Below, one piece after another: positions 49,086 to 56,349 of a stretch of 64,000 nt of DNA (its first letter is position 1; every line of letters starts with the position of its first letter). Both the position numbers and the translations under genes were made by a program. The DNA is from Pseudomonas rubra. GTDB taxonomy: Bacteria > Pseudomonadota > Gammaproteobacteria > Pseudomonadales > Pseudomonadaceae. The notes beneath the pieces were generated by a model. The model did not search any database. It saw nothing but the letters and a program-made list of their open reading frames with translations, and was not told where the DNA came from. The stretch covers positions 29,994 through 93,993 of the forward strand of contig NZ_JAMDGZ010000006.1 in the NCBI RefSeq assembly GCF_028656935.1, read 5' to 3'.

Positions 49086-49562
49086 ATGAAACGGTCGATG
49101 GCAGGTTTCAGTCTGATCGAAGTGATGCTGACCCTGGCGCTGCTCGGCTTGCTGGCCTCGATTGCCGCGCCGCTGACCGAAACCCTGGTGCGGCGCAACA
49201 AGGAGCAGGAACTGCGCACCGCGCTGTACCAACTGCGTGATGCCATCGACGCTTACAAACGCGCCTTCGACGCCGGCTACATCGAAAAATCCCTCGATGC
49301 CAGCGGCTACCCGCCGAACCTGCAGGTGCTGGTCGATGGCGTGCGCGATGTGCGCAGTGCCAAGGGTGCCAAGTTCTACTTCTTGCGGCGCATTCCACAG
49401 GATCCGCTGGTGGCGGCGCGCAAGGACGACGAGCCAGGCGGCTGGGGCCTGCGCGCCTATGACAGTCCGGCGCAGAACCCGCGCGATGGCGAAGATGTTT
49501 TCGATGTGTACTCCCAGGCCCGTGGCAAGGGCCTCAACGGCATCGCCTACGGGCAGTGGTGA
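49086..49562 (+). CDS. Type II/IV pseudopilin (first of three)
   Basis: 158 residues. Leader MKRSMAG, then FSLIEVMLTLALLGLLASIAAP: prepilin site with Glu at +5. The C-terminal part has GspG-like order: RTALYQLRDAIDAYKRAFDAGYI, IPQDPL, GWGLRAYDSPAQNPRDGEDVFDVYS. It lacks the usual two Cys of type IV pilins. Likely a minor or second major subunit of the pseudopilus. Confidence 0.88.
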   Translation: MKRSMAGFSLIEVMLTLALLGLLASIAAPLTETLVRRNKEQELRTALYQLRDAIDAYKRAFDAGYIEKSLDASGYPPNLQVLVDGVRDVRSAKGAKFYFLRRIPQDPLVAARKDDEPGGWGLRAYDSPAQNPRDGEDVFDVYSQARGKGLNGIAYGQW

Positions 49563-49567
49563 ACAGC

Positions 49568-49942
49568 ATGAAAGCTAGCCGGGGCTTCACCCTGATCGAG
49601 TTACTGGTGGTGATGGCGATCATCGCCACGCTGATGACCATCGCCATGCCACGTTACTTCAACAGCCTGGAGACTTCGCGCGAGGCCACCCTGCGCCAGA
49701 GCCTGGCGGTGATGCGCGAGGCCCTGGACCACTACTACGGCGATACCGGGCGCTACCCCGAATCGCTCGAACAACTGGTGGAGCAGCGTTACCTGCGCGG
49801 TGCGCCGCTGGACCCGATCACCGAACGCCGCGACCTGTGGCAGGTGGTAGCGCCGCCTGAAGGTGTCGCAGGTTCGGTTGCCGACATCAAGAGCGGCTCA
49901 ACCGGGAGGGCCCGTGATGGCAGCCTTTATGCCGAGTGGTAA
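49568..49942 (+). CDS. Type II/IV pseudopilin (second of three)
   Basis: 124 residues from ATG 49568 (an upstream GTG at 49556 is possible). Leader MKASRG, then FTLIELLVVMAIIATLMTIAMPRYF with Glu +5. A GspG-like body follows: EATLRQSLAVMREALDHYYGDTGRYPESLEQLV, APLDPITERRDLW. It overlaps the third pseudopilin gene by 26 nt. Confidence 0.9.
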   Translation: MKASRGFTLIELLVVMAIIATLMTIAMPRYFNSLETSREATLRQSLAVMREALDHYYGDTGRYPESLEQLVEQRYLRGAPLDPITERRDLWQVVAPPEGVAGSVADIKSGSTGRARDGSLYAEW

Positions 49943-50447
49943 GGCCGGGCAGGCAGGTTTCACCTACCTGGGCGTGCTGCTGCTGATCACCGTCACCGGC
50001 ATGGTCCTGGCGGCCACCGGCACGCTGTGGTCGAGCGTCGCCCAGCGCGAGCGTGAACGTGAACTGCTATGGGTCGGCGCGCAGTACGCCCAGGCCTTGC
50101 GCAGCTACTTTCGTAACTCGCCCGGCCTTGCCCAGTACCCGCAGAGCCTGGAAGAACTGCTCGAAGACAACCGTTACCCCGACCCCAAGCGCCACCTGCG
50201 CCGGCTGTACCCGGACCCGATGACCCACAGCGACGACTGGGGCCTGCTGCGTTCGATCGATGGGCGTATCACCGGCGTCTACAGCCGCTCCGAAGCGATG
50301 CCGCGCAAGCGCAGCGGTTTTGCCGCGCAGTGGGCTGAGTTCGAGGGCCTGGAGCACTACAGCGACTGGCAGTTCGTTGCCGAAAAAGCCTTCGCCGAAA
50401 CCGCAGCGGGTGCGCGCAAGGGCCTGGCCCAGGGAGCCGGGCAATGA
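49917..50447 (+). CDS. Atypical pseudopilin lacking Glu +5 (third of three)
   Basis: 176 residues from ATG 49917, with GGGAGGG upstream. Leader ends in Gly, then FTYLGVLLLITVTGMVLAATGTLW. Position +5 is Gly, not Glu. Among secretion pseudopilins this is the mark of GspK-type tip subunits, though this protein is shorter than GspK. The body contains RERERELLWVGAQYAQALRSYF, YPQSLEELLEDNRYPDPKRHLRRLYPDPMT and DDWGLLRS, a pattern common in pseudopilin-like proteins annotated as secretion protein. Its stop overlaps csgE by 4 nt. Confidence 0.82.
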   Translation: MAAFMPSGKAGQAGFTYLGVLLLITVTGMVLAATGTLWSSVAQRERERELLWVGAQYAQALRSYFRNSPGLAQYPQSLEELLEDNRYPDPKRHLRRLYPDPMTHSDDWGLLRSIDGRITGVYSRSEAMPRKRSGFAAQWAEFEGLEHYSDWQFVAEKAFAETAAGARKGLAQGAGQ

Positions 50448-50836
50448 ACCGCCTCAGTGCCTGCGCCCTGGCCCTGGTGCTGCTGGCCGGCACTGCCCGG
50501 GGCGGCGCCGAGGACGAGATGATGGGTTTTATCGTCGACAACACCATCTCGCACATCGGCCATGACTTCTATTACAGCTTTGCCGAGCGGCTGCGTGCCA
50601 CCAGCCGCCTGGATTTCAACCTGGTGGTACGCGAACGACCCGACCCGCGCTGGGGCAGCCTGGTGACGGTCGAGTATGAGCAACGGGTGATGTACCGGCG
50701 CTTTCTGCCACCCAACACCACCGAACTCAAGGACGCCGCCTACGAGGCTGCGGACCTGGTCAAGGCGCAGATCATCCAGCGCAAGCTGCAGATGCTGCTG
50801 CAGGACACCACTGATCTGGAGAGGGACGAGCTATGA
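50444..50836 (+). CDS. csgE: Curli export gate protein CsgE
   Basis: 130 residues with signal peptide (MNRLSACALALVLLAGTARG). CsgE family blocks: GFIVDNTISHIGHDFYYSF, LRATSRLDFNLVVRERPDPRWGSLVTVEYEQRVMYRRFLPP and a C-terminal helix. CsgE caps the CsgG channel on the periplasmic side and feeds CsgA to it. It is fused into the T2SS operon by 4-nt overlaps on both sides. Confidence 0.93.
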   Translation: MNRLSACALALVLLAGTARGGAEDEMMGFIVDNTISHIGHDFYYSFAERLRATSRLDFNLVVRERPDPRWGSLVTVEYEQRVMYRRFLPPNTTELKDAAYEAADLVKAQIIQRKLQMLLQDTTDLERDEL

Positions 50837-51249
50837 ACAATAACAAAACCCGCCGCCTGGCCTTCGCGCTGCTAGCCGCCCTGGGCAGCCAGGCCGGCGC
50901 CACGGAGCTGGTCTACACCCCGGTCAACCCGGCGTTCGGCGGCAACCCGTTGAACGGTACCTGGTTGCTCAACAACGCCCAGGCGCAGAACGATCATGAC
51001 GACCCGGCGATCAAGGACCGCGCTTCGGCCTTCGCCAGCACCTCGGCGCTGGAGCGCTTCACCAGCCAGCTGGAATCGCGCCTGTTGTCGCAACTGCTCA
51101 CCAACATCAACAACGGCAATACCGGCAGCTTGCAGACCGACGCCTTCATCATCAATGTCATCGACGACTCGGGGGCCTTGAGTATTCAGATCACCGACCG
51201 GGTCACCGGTGAGATTTCGGAAATCCAGGTCAACGGCCTGGCCCCTTGA
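50833..51249 (+). CDS. csgF: Curli assembly factor CsgF
   Basis: 138 residues, signal peptide ending SQAGA. The mature start TELVYTPVNPAFGGNPLNGTWLL is the near-invariant CsgF motif that plugs into CsgG. A polar region and a C-terminal beta part (FIINVIDDSGALSIQITDRVTGEISEIQV) follow. CsgF sits at the CsgG exit and couples secretion to CsgB nucleation. Confidence 0.95.
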   Translation: MNNNKTRRLAFALLAALGSQAGATELVYTPVNPAFGGNPLNGTWLLNNAQAQNDHDDPAIKDRASAFASTSALERFTSQLESRLLSQLLTNINNGNTGSLQTDAFIINVIDDSGALSIQITDRVTGEISEIQVNGLAP

Positions 51250-51277
51250 CGGGGCGGGACAACGGGGAGAAACAGCC

Positions 51278-52120
51278 ATGAAACGATTTCTGAGCACACT
51301 GCTGATCCTGGCCGCCTTGCAAGGCTGCAGCCTGCGCGAACCGATGTCGGCCGAACAGGACAGCGAAAGCCCGACCCTGACGCCACGCGCCTCGACCTAC
51401 TACGACCTGCTCAACATGCCGCGGCCCAAGGGCCGGCTGATGGCGGTGGTGTACGGCTTTCGCGACCAGACCGGGCAATACAAGCCGACCCCGGCCAGCT
51501 CGTTTTCCACCAGCGTCACCCAGGGTGCGGCAAGCATGCTGATGGATGCCCTGCAGGCCAGCGGCTGGTTCGTGGTACTCGAACGCGAGGGGCTGCAGAA
51601 CCTGCTGACCGAACGCAAGATCATCCGCGCCTCGCAGAAAAAGCCCGACACCCCGGTGAACATCCTCGGCGAACTGCCACCACTGCAGGCGGCCAACCTG
51701 ATGCTTGAAGGCGGCATCATTGCCTACGACACCAACGTGCGCAGTGGCGGCGAGGGCGCGCGTTACCTGGGCATCGACCTGTCACGCGAGTACCGGGTCG
51801 ACCAGGTCTCGGTCAACCTGCGGGCGGTGGACGTGCGCAGCGGCCAGGTCCTGGCCAACGTCATGACCAGCAAGACCATCTACTCGGTCGGGCGCAGCGC
51901 CGGGGTGTTCAAGTTCATCGAATTCAAGAAACTGCTGGAAGCCGAGGTTGGCTACACCACCAACGAGCCGGCGCAATTGTGCGTGCTATCGGCGATCGAG
52001 GCGGCGGTGGGGCACCTGCTGGCGCAGGGCATCGAGCGGCGCTTGTGGCAGGTGGCGGGGGATGACAGTGGCGACAAGGCAACCCTGGACAAATACCTGA
52101 GCCAGTACCAGACCCCATGA
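51278..52120 (+). CDS. csgG: Curli secretion channel lipoprotein CsgG
   Basis: 280 residues; the start at 51278 follows GGGGAG. Lipobox LQGC. The CsgG family is clear: VVYGFRDQTGQYKP, SFSTSVTQGAASMLMDAL, WFVVLEREGLQNLLTERKIIR, LMLEGGIIAYDTNVRSGGEGARYLGI, YRVDQVSVNLRAVDVRSGQVLANV. It forms the nonameric outer-membrane pore for CsgA/CsgB. It is the last gene of the operon, 36 kb from the subunit genes. Confidence 0.95.
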   Translation: MKRFLSTLLILAALQGCSLREPMSAEQDSESPTLTPRASTYYDLLNMPRPKGRLMAVVYGFRDQTGQYKPTPASSFSTSVTQGAASMLMDALQASGWFVVLEREGLQNLLTERKIIRASQKKPDTPVNILGELPPLQAANLMLEGGIIAYDTNVRSGGEGARYLGIDLSREYRVDQVSVNLRAVDVRSGQVLANVMTSKTIYSVGRSAGVFKFIEFKKLLEAEVGYTTNEPAQLCVLSAIEAAVGHLLAQGIERRLWQVAGDDSGDKATLDKYLSQYQTP

Positions 52121-52136
52121 GCTCTAGCCTTGCACC

Positions 52137-52220
52137 GCGGCGCTCGATCTCAAGAGCGCAACTACCCTTTCGACATACACGGCTGTACTGGCCTCATCGC
52201 CGGCAACGCCGGCTCCCACA
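52137..52220. repeat. REP-related sequences after csgG
   Basis: 52137-52162 is an exact reverse copy of 30774-30799. A half-REP (CATCGCCGGCAACGCCGGCT, about 52194-52213) identical to the core of the 12.4-kb palindrome follows. Confidence 0.75.
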
Positions 52221-52268
52221 AGGGGTCTGTATACACCAGACGATCAAAGGCTACTTAAGGCCTTCCTC

Positions 52269-52514
52269 TCAGTGGCTCGGGCAGCCGTGCTCCTTGACAA
52301 TCCGCTGGGTCGAGGCCGGGTTGTTGACCAGCTTGGCCGCCGAGCGCGCCGGGCGCTTGACCAGCTCTCCGCCGCAATTGGGGCACTTGCCCTTGAGCTG
52401 ACGCTCGTTGCAGTCCTTGCAAAACGTGCATTCGAACGAGCAGATCAGGGCATCCTGGCTGTCGCCGGGCAGGTCGCCGCCGCAGCATTCACAGTAGGGG
52501 CGCAATTCGAGCAT
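52269..52514 (-). CDS. Small zinc-ribbon protein (DUF1272 family)
   Basis: 81 residues. Eight Cys in CxxC-type groups (CECCGGD, CSFECTFCKDC, CPNCGGEL) suggest two zinc sites. This matches the conserved DUF1272 family of unknown function. It lies 14 nt downstream of cobM and is probably co-transcribed with it. Confidence 0.88.
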   Translation of the reverse strand: MLELRPYCECCGGDLPGDSQDALICSFECTFCKDCNERQLKGKCPNCGGELVKRPARSAAKLVNNPASTQRIVKEHGCPSH

Positions 52515-52528
52515 GATCAGGTCCTTTG

Positions 52529-53275
52529 TCAGGGACGATAGAGATGGGCATGGCTGGCACGATACAGCGCCGACTCGGAAAAACTGTCGCTGGCCAGTAC
52601 CCGACCGACCAGGATCAATGCAGTACGGCGAAAACCCTTGGCCTGCACCTGCCGGACAATACCATCAAGCGTATCCAGTACCCAGTCCTGATCCGGCCAG
52701 GTAGCGCGGTGGACCACCGCAATCGGGCAATCACCGCCGTAGTGCGGGCGCAGTTCCTCGACGATCTTCTCCAGGTGCTTGACCCCCAGGTGAATCGCCA
52801 GGGTGCTGCGGTGACGGGCCAGGTCGGCCAGTTGCTCACCGGCGGGCATGGGTGACTTGTCGCCGTAGCGGGTGAGGATCACGGTCTGGGCGATGTCTGG
52901 CAAGGTCAGTTCGCAGCCAAGCAGGGCAGCGCTGGCGGCCACGGCGGTGACGCCCGGGATGATCTCGTAGGGAATACCCAGCTCGCGCAGATAGCGGATC
53001 TGTTCGCCGATGGCGCCGTACAGGCTCGGGTCGCCGCTGTGTACCCGGGCTACATCCTGGCCCCGCTCGTGCGCTTGCTTGATCGCCTCGATGATCTGCG
53101 CCAGATGCAGTTCGGCACTGTTGATGAGCGTCTGGGCGCTGTGCCCTTCGAGCACGGCAGCAGGTACCAGAGAGCCGGCATAGATGATCACCGGGCAACG
53201 ATGGATCAGGCGCTGGCCCTTGACGGTGATCAGCTCGGGATCGCCGGGGCCGGCGCCGATGAAATAGACGGTCAT
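52529..53275 (-). CDS. cobM: Precorrin-4 C11-methyltransferase CobM
   Basis: 248 residues. It opens with the tetrapyrrole methylase motif TVYFIGAGPGDPELIT. SAM-site and substrate motifs RVHSGDPSLYGAIGEQ and IPYEIIPGVTAVAASAALLG, then the family block SPMPAGEQLADLARH and TALILVGRVL. It adds the C11 methyl group in aerobic cobalamin synthesis. It lies in a cobalamin operon with cobE, cbtA and cbtB. Confidence 0.95.
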   Translation of the reverse strand: MTVYFIGAGPGDPELITVKGQRLIHRCPVIIYAGSLVPAAVLEGHSAQTLINSAELHLAQIIEAIKQAHERGQDVARVHSGDPSLYGAIGEQIRYLRELGIPYEIIPGVTAVAASAALLGCELTLPDIAQTVILTRYGDKSPMPAGEQLADLARHRSTLAIHLGVKHLEKIVEELRPHYGGDCPIAVVHRATWPDQDWVLDTLDGIVRQVQAKGFRRTALILVGRVLASDSFSESALYRASHAHLYRP

Positions 53276-53305
53276 GGGGAGTCCTTGGCTGGAAAGCGCT
53301 GATTA

Positions 53306-53704
53306 TCAGCGAAAATCGCTGCTGCAGGCCAATGCCAGGCTGGCGTCGGCCTGCAAGGTCCGCGGTACCAGCAGGCGTGGGTGGCCAGCAAACTGCGCGG
53401 CCAGGGCCAGGGCGGCGCTTTCGGCCACGCCATAACAGCCGCTGTGCTGGTAGGCCACGGCAGAACGATGGCTCAGGTGTTGTTCAAATACAGCTAATTG
53501 CGCCGCGCTGTAGAACAGCAGCGGCACGCCCAGGCGCCGGGCCAGCGCGTGCAGGCCGGGTTCGTCGTGCTTGAGGTCAATGCTGGCAAGGCCCATGACC
53601 GCGCCAGGCGGCAGGTCATGGGCGAGCAGGGTGCGTGTGAGCAACTCACCCAAGGCGTCGGCCGGGCAGCCGCGACGGCAACCCAGGCCAAGGTACAACT
53701 GCAT
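53306..53704 (-). CDS. cobE: CobE/CbiG C-terminal-domain protein
   Basis: 132 residues. Opens LGLGCRRGCPADALGELL, the CobE/CbiG-C signature, and continues ASIDLKHDEPGLHALARRLGVPLLFYS and VAESAALALA. Part of corrin-ring assembly in the aerobic pathway; the exact role of CobE is not settled. 30 nt upstream of cobM. Confidence 0.92.
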   Translation of the reverse strand: MQLYLGLGCRRGCPADALGELLTRTLLAHDLPPGAVMGLASIDLKHDEPGLHALARRLGVPLLFYSAAQLAVFEQHLSHRSAVAYQHSGCYGVAESAALALAAQFAGHPRLLVPRTLQADASLALACSSDFR

Positions 53705-53708
53705 CCCG

Positions 53709-54401
53709 TCAGGCCTGGCTGGAGCGGCGATACAGCCAGGCGCTGATCAGGCCCAGGGCCAGCCAGTACGCGGCGTTGGTCAGCAGGGACGCGACCTTGA
53801 ACTCGGCTTCCAGGGCTTCTGGGGCGAGCATCTGGTGGACCTCAGGCTGCGGCGCGCCAATCACATGGGGTACGACCAGCAGCACCACGCCCAGGGCTTT
53901 AAGCAGCCAGTTGTGGGCGAACACGATCAATCCAAGGCCGGCAGCCGTGGCGGCAGCAGTACCGACCCACCAGGCCTGACGCTGGGCCAGGTCGGCGGCA
54001 GCGGTGCCCGGCAGCTCCGGTGGCAGGCCCAGGGTCGGCGCCAGGCAGAACACGGCAAAACCGCCCAGGCCCCACAGCGCACCGCTGATCACGCTCTTGG
54101 GCGCACGCAGGGTGTAGAGCGCGGCGAGGATCAGGGCGAAACCGACCGCTACCACCAGGTTACCGCCGGTGGTCGACAGCACCCGCTGCCAGCCGTCTTC
54201 CGGCGACCAGGCTTCGCTGTCGTGATGATGCTCGGCGGTGCCGGCGGCATGTTCATGGGCCGCCTCGACCGCAGGCGCGGCGCTTTCATAGGTTTCCGCC
54301 TGGAGAATCAGCGGCGCGACCCAGAAGCTTTGCAGCAGGGTCAGCAGCAGGGCGGCCAGCAGGCCGGTAAAGCCTGCGGTACTGGCAATACGCTTGATCA
54401 T
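53709..54401 (-). CDS. cbtA: CbtA, predicted cobalt transporter subunit
   Basis: 230 residues from ATG 54401; no strong ribosome site is seen, so it may be coupled to cbtB, whose stop is 12 nt upstream. Six or so membrane helices (TGLLAALLLTLLQSFWVAPLIL, LVVAVGFALILAALYTL, ALWGLGGFAVFCLAPTLGLP, AATAAGLGLIVFAH and others). A His-rich loop (HEHAAGTAEHHHDSEAW) is a likely cobalt site. CbtA with CbtB is predicted to import cobalt for B12. Confidence 0.9.
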   Translation of the reverse strand: MIKRIASTAGFTGLLAALLLTLLQSFWVAPLILQAETYESAAPAVEAAHEHAAGTAEHHHDSEAWSPEDGWQRVLSTTGGNLVVAVGFALILAALYTLRAPKSVISGALWGLGGFAVFCLAPTLGLPPELPGTAAADLAQRQAWWVGTAAATAAGLGLIVFAHNWLLKALGVVLLVVPHVIGAPQPEVHQMLAPEALEAEFKVASLLTNAAYWLALGLISAWLYRRSSQA

Positions 54402-54412
54402 CGGGGCAGCAC

Positions 54413-54598
54413 TCAGTGGCAAGGGAAGGCGGCGCTATGACGGGTATCGTGGGCGGCGTTGTGCACCGCTTCGATGTGCGAGAAACCGGCAAAGTACACC
54501 AGGCACAGGCCCAGCAGCGAAGCGCCGACAGCAACCAGCAGGCGCTGGCTGAGGCTTGAAGGGGTAACGGCTGAATGACTGGCGGTACTGGTACGCAT
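54413..54598 (-). CDS. cbtB: CbtB, small cobalt transporter subunit
   Basis: 61 residues from ATG 54598, with AGAGGAAAG upstream. One membrane helix (LLVAVGASLLGLCLVYFAG), then the metal-binding tail FSHIEAVHNAAHDTRHSAAF ending PCH. This is the standard CbtB layout. Directly downstream of a cobalamin riboswitch. Confidence 0.92.
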   Translation of the reverse strand: MRTSTASHSAVTPSSLSQRLLVAVGASLLGLCLVYFAGFSHIEAVHNAAHDTRHSAAFPCH

Positions 54599-54754
54599 GG
54601 CGCTTTCCTCTTGGTGTTGTCGGCAACAGGCAAGCGCAGCGAGCCCCTGCGCAAGATTCGCCCAGGGGTTGCAACAGCGCCCGCCCACCGCGGGTTTGTT
54701 CGGTCAAGCGTCGGGCCGGTCTCCGGGCTGGTGAGGGCGGGCAGGTGGCCACAC

Positions 54755-54890
54755 CACAGGCGTCACCTTCCCATGCCAGACAGCGGGCACAGTGGTTCTG
54801 ACGCTTTTCTCACTTACCGTTGCGGGGGCAGCACCGGACTTGTCGTACACCTAATAACGAAGCGTATGACGCACCGGTTTCCCAGTTTCA
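54755..54890 (-). promoter_or_regulatory. Cobalamin riboswitch controlling cbtB-cbtA-cobE-cobM
   Basis: On the minus strand the conserved blocks appear in order: GGGAAACCGGTGCG, CCGGTGCTGCCCCCGCAACG followed by GTAAGTG, then CCACTGTG (B12 box region) and GGCATGGGAAGGTGACG. They lie 157-290 bp upstream of the cbtB start. Boundaries are approximate. Confidence 0.88.
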
Positions 54891-54997
54891 CCCTCAAAGG
54901 GCACCCAAACGAATGGCCTTAGCAAATCACGGGCGCGGACAGGCGTCAATCGTGACAGCAGTTGACCGCTCACTGGGCACTGCGTAGCCTAGCCGCT

Positions 54998-55171
54998 TCG
55001 AGGTTCTTCGGCGTTGGCCGAAGCTAAGACGGGAACGCGGTTCAAGCCGCGGCTGCCCCCGCAACTGTAAGCATTCAAGCGTTCGACACAGCCACTGCAA
55101 GCCTTGCGGGAAGGCGTCGTGCGACTGGCCCAGGCGCCGGTGCAATGCAAGCCAGGAGACCTGCCTCGAAC
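54998..55171 (+). promoter_or_regulatory. Cobalamin riboswitch controlling cobW-cobN
   Basis: Plus-strand blocks: GAGGTTCTTCGGCGTT, GGGAACGCGGTTC, GGCTGCCCCCGCAACTGTAA, the B12 box AGCCACTGCAAGC, GCGGGAAGGCGTCG and AGCCAGGAGACCTGCC. These are the full set of B12-element motifs. It ends about 108 bp before the cobW start. Boundaries are approximate. Confidence 0.92.
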
Positions 55172-55278
55172 AGTTTCCGACATTCAACCGGGCGGGGTGA
55201 TCCGGTGGCGAACAGGCCAGGTGCATGACACCTTTGGCGCTCGTCCCGCATGCCCGCCATCCTGCCAAGGGCATCGAC

Positions 55279-56346
55279 ATGAAAACACTGGCCAAACTCC
55301 CCGTCACCATCGTCACCGGCTTTCTCGGCTCGGGCAAGACCACGCTGCTGCGGCATATGCTCGACAACGCCCAGGGGCGGCGCATCGCGGTGATTGTCAA
55401 CGAGTTCGGCGAACTGGGCATCGACGGCGAAATCCTTAAACAGTGCAGCATCGGCTGCACCGAAGAAGAGGCCAGCGGCCGCGTCTATGAGCTGGCCAAT
55501 GGCTGCTTGTGCTGCACCGTGCAGGAAGAGTTCTTCCCGGTGATGCGCGAACTGGTGGCCCGTCGCGGCGACCTGGACCATATCCTCATCGAGACCAGCG
55601 GCCTGGCCCTGCCCAAGCCACTGGTGCAAGCCTTCCAGTGGCCAGAGATTCGCAACGCCTGCACCGTTGACGCGGTGATCACCGTGGTCGACAGCCCAGC
55701 CGTTGCCGCAGGCACCTTTGCCGCCTACCCGGATCAGGTTGACGCTCAGCGCAAGCTCGACCCTAACCTGGACCACGAATCGCCGCTGCATGAGCTGTTC
55801 GCCGATCAGTTGGCCAGCGCCGACCTGGTGATCCTGAACAAGGCCGACCTGATCGCTGCTGACGACCTGGCCAAGGTCCGCGCCGAAGTCGAGGAAGAGC
55901 TGCCGCCGGCGGTCAAGGTGATCGAAGCCAGCAGCGGCCGTCTGCCGCTGGACGTGCTGCTGGGCTTGGGCGCCGAGTCCGAGGCGCATATCGATGGCCG
56001 CCGTACCCACCACGATTCGCACCACGACGGTAACGATCACGACGACCATGACCACGACGCTTTCGACTCGATCTCAATCGAACTGCCGCAAGCCGACGAA
56101 AGCCTGTTGCTCGATGCCCTGACCCAACTGGTGGTGCAGCACGGCATCCTGCGGGTCAAAGGCTTCGCCGCCATCCCGGGCAAGCCGATGCGCTTGCTGA
56201 TCCAGGGCGTGGGCACCCGTTTTGACAAGCACTTCGACCGCGCCTGGCGCAGCGACGAGCCGCGCACCACGCGCCTGGTGCTGATCGGCCAGGAACTGGA
56301 TGCGGTGCAACTGGAAGCGAGCCTGCGCGCCGCCCTGGGCGCTTGA
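55279..56346 (+). CDS. cobW: CobW, GTP-binding metallochaperone for cobalamin synthesis
   Basis: 355 residues from ATG 55279. P-loop GFLGSGKT (14-21), the metal-binding CxCC (GCLCCTV), ETSGLALPKP, VVDSPAV, NKADL. A His/Asp-rich stretch (HHDSHHDGNDHDDHDHD) precedes the C-terminal domain. It is thought to deliver cobalt to CobN. Followed directly by cobN. Confidence 0.94.
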   Translation: MKTLAKLPVTIVTGFLGSGKTTLLRHMLDNAQGRRIAVIVNEFGELGIDGEILKQCSIGCTEEEASGRVYELANGCLCCTVQEEFFPVMRELVARRGDLDHILIETSGLALPKPLVQAFQWPEIRNACTVDAVITVVDSPAVAAGTFAAYPDQVDAQRKLDPNLDHESPLHELFADQLASADLVILNKADLIAADDLAKVRAEVEEELPPAVKVIEASSGRLPLDVLLGLGAESEAHIDGRRTHHDSHHDGNDHDDHDHDAFDSISIELPQADESLLLDALTQLVVQHGILRVKGFAAIPGKPMRLLIQGVGTRFDKHFDRAWRSDEPRTTRLVLIGQELDAVQLEASLRAALGA

Positions 56347-56349
56347 CCC

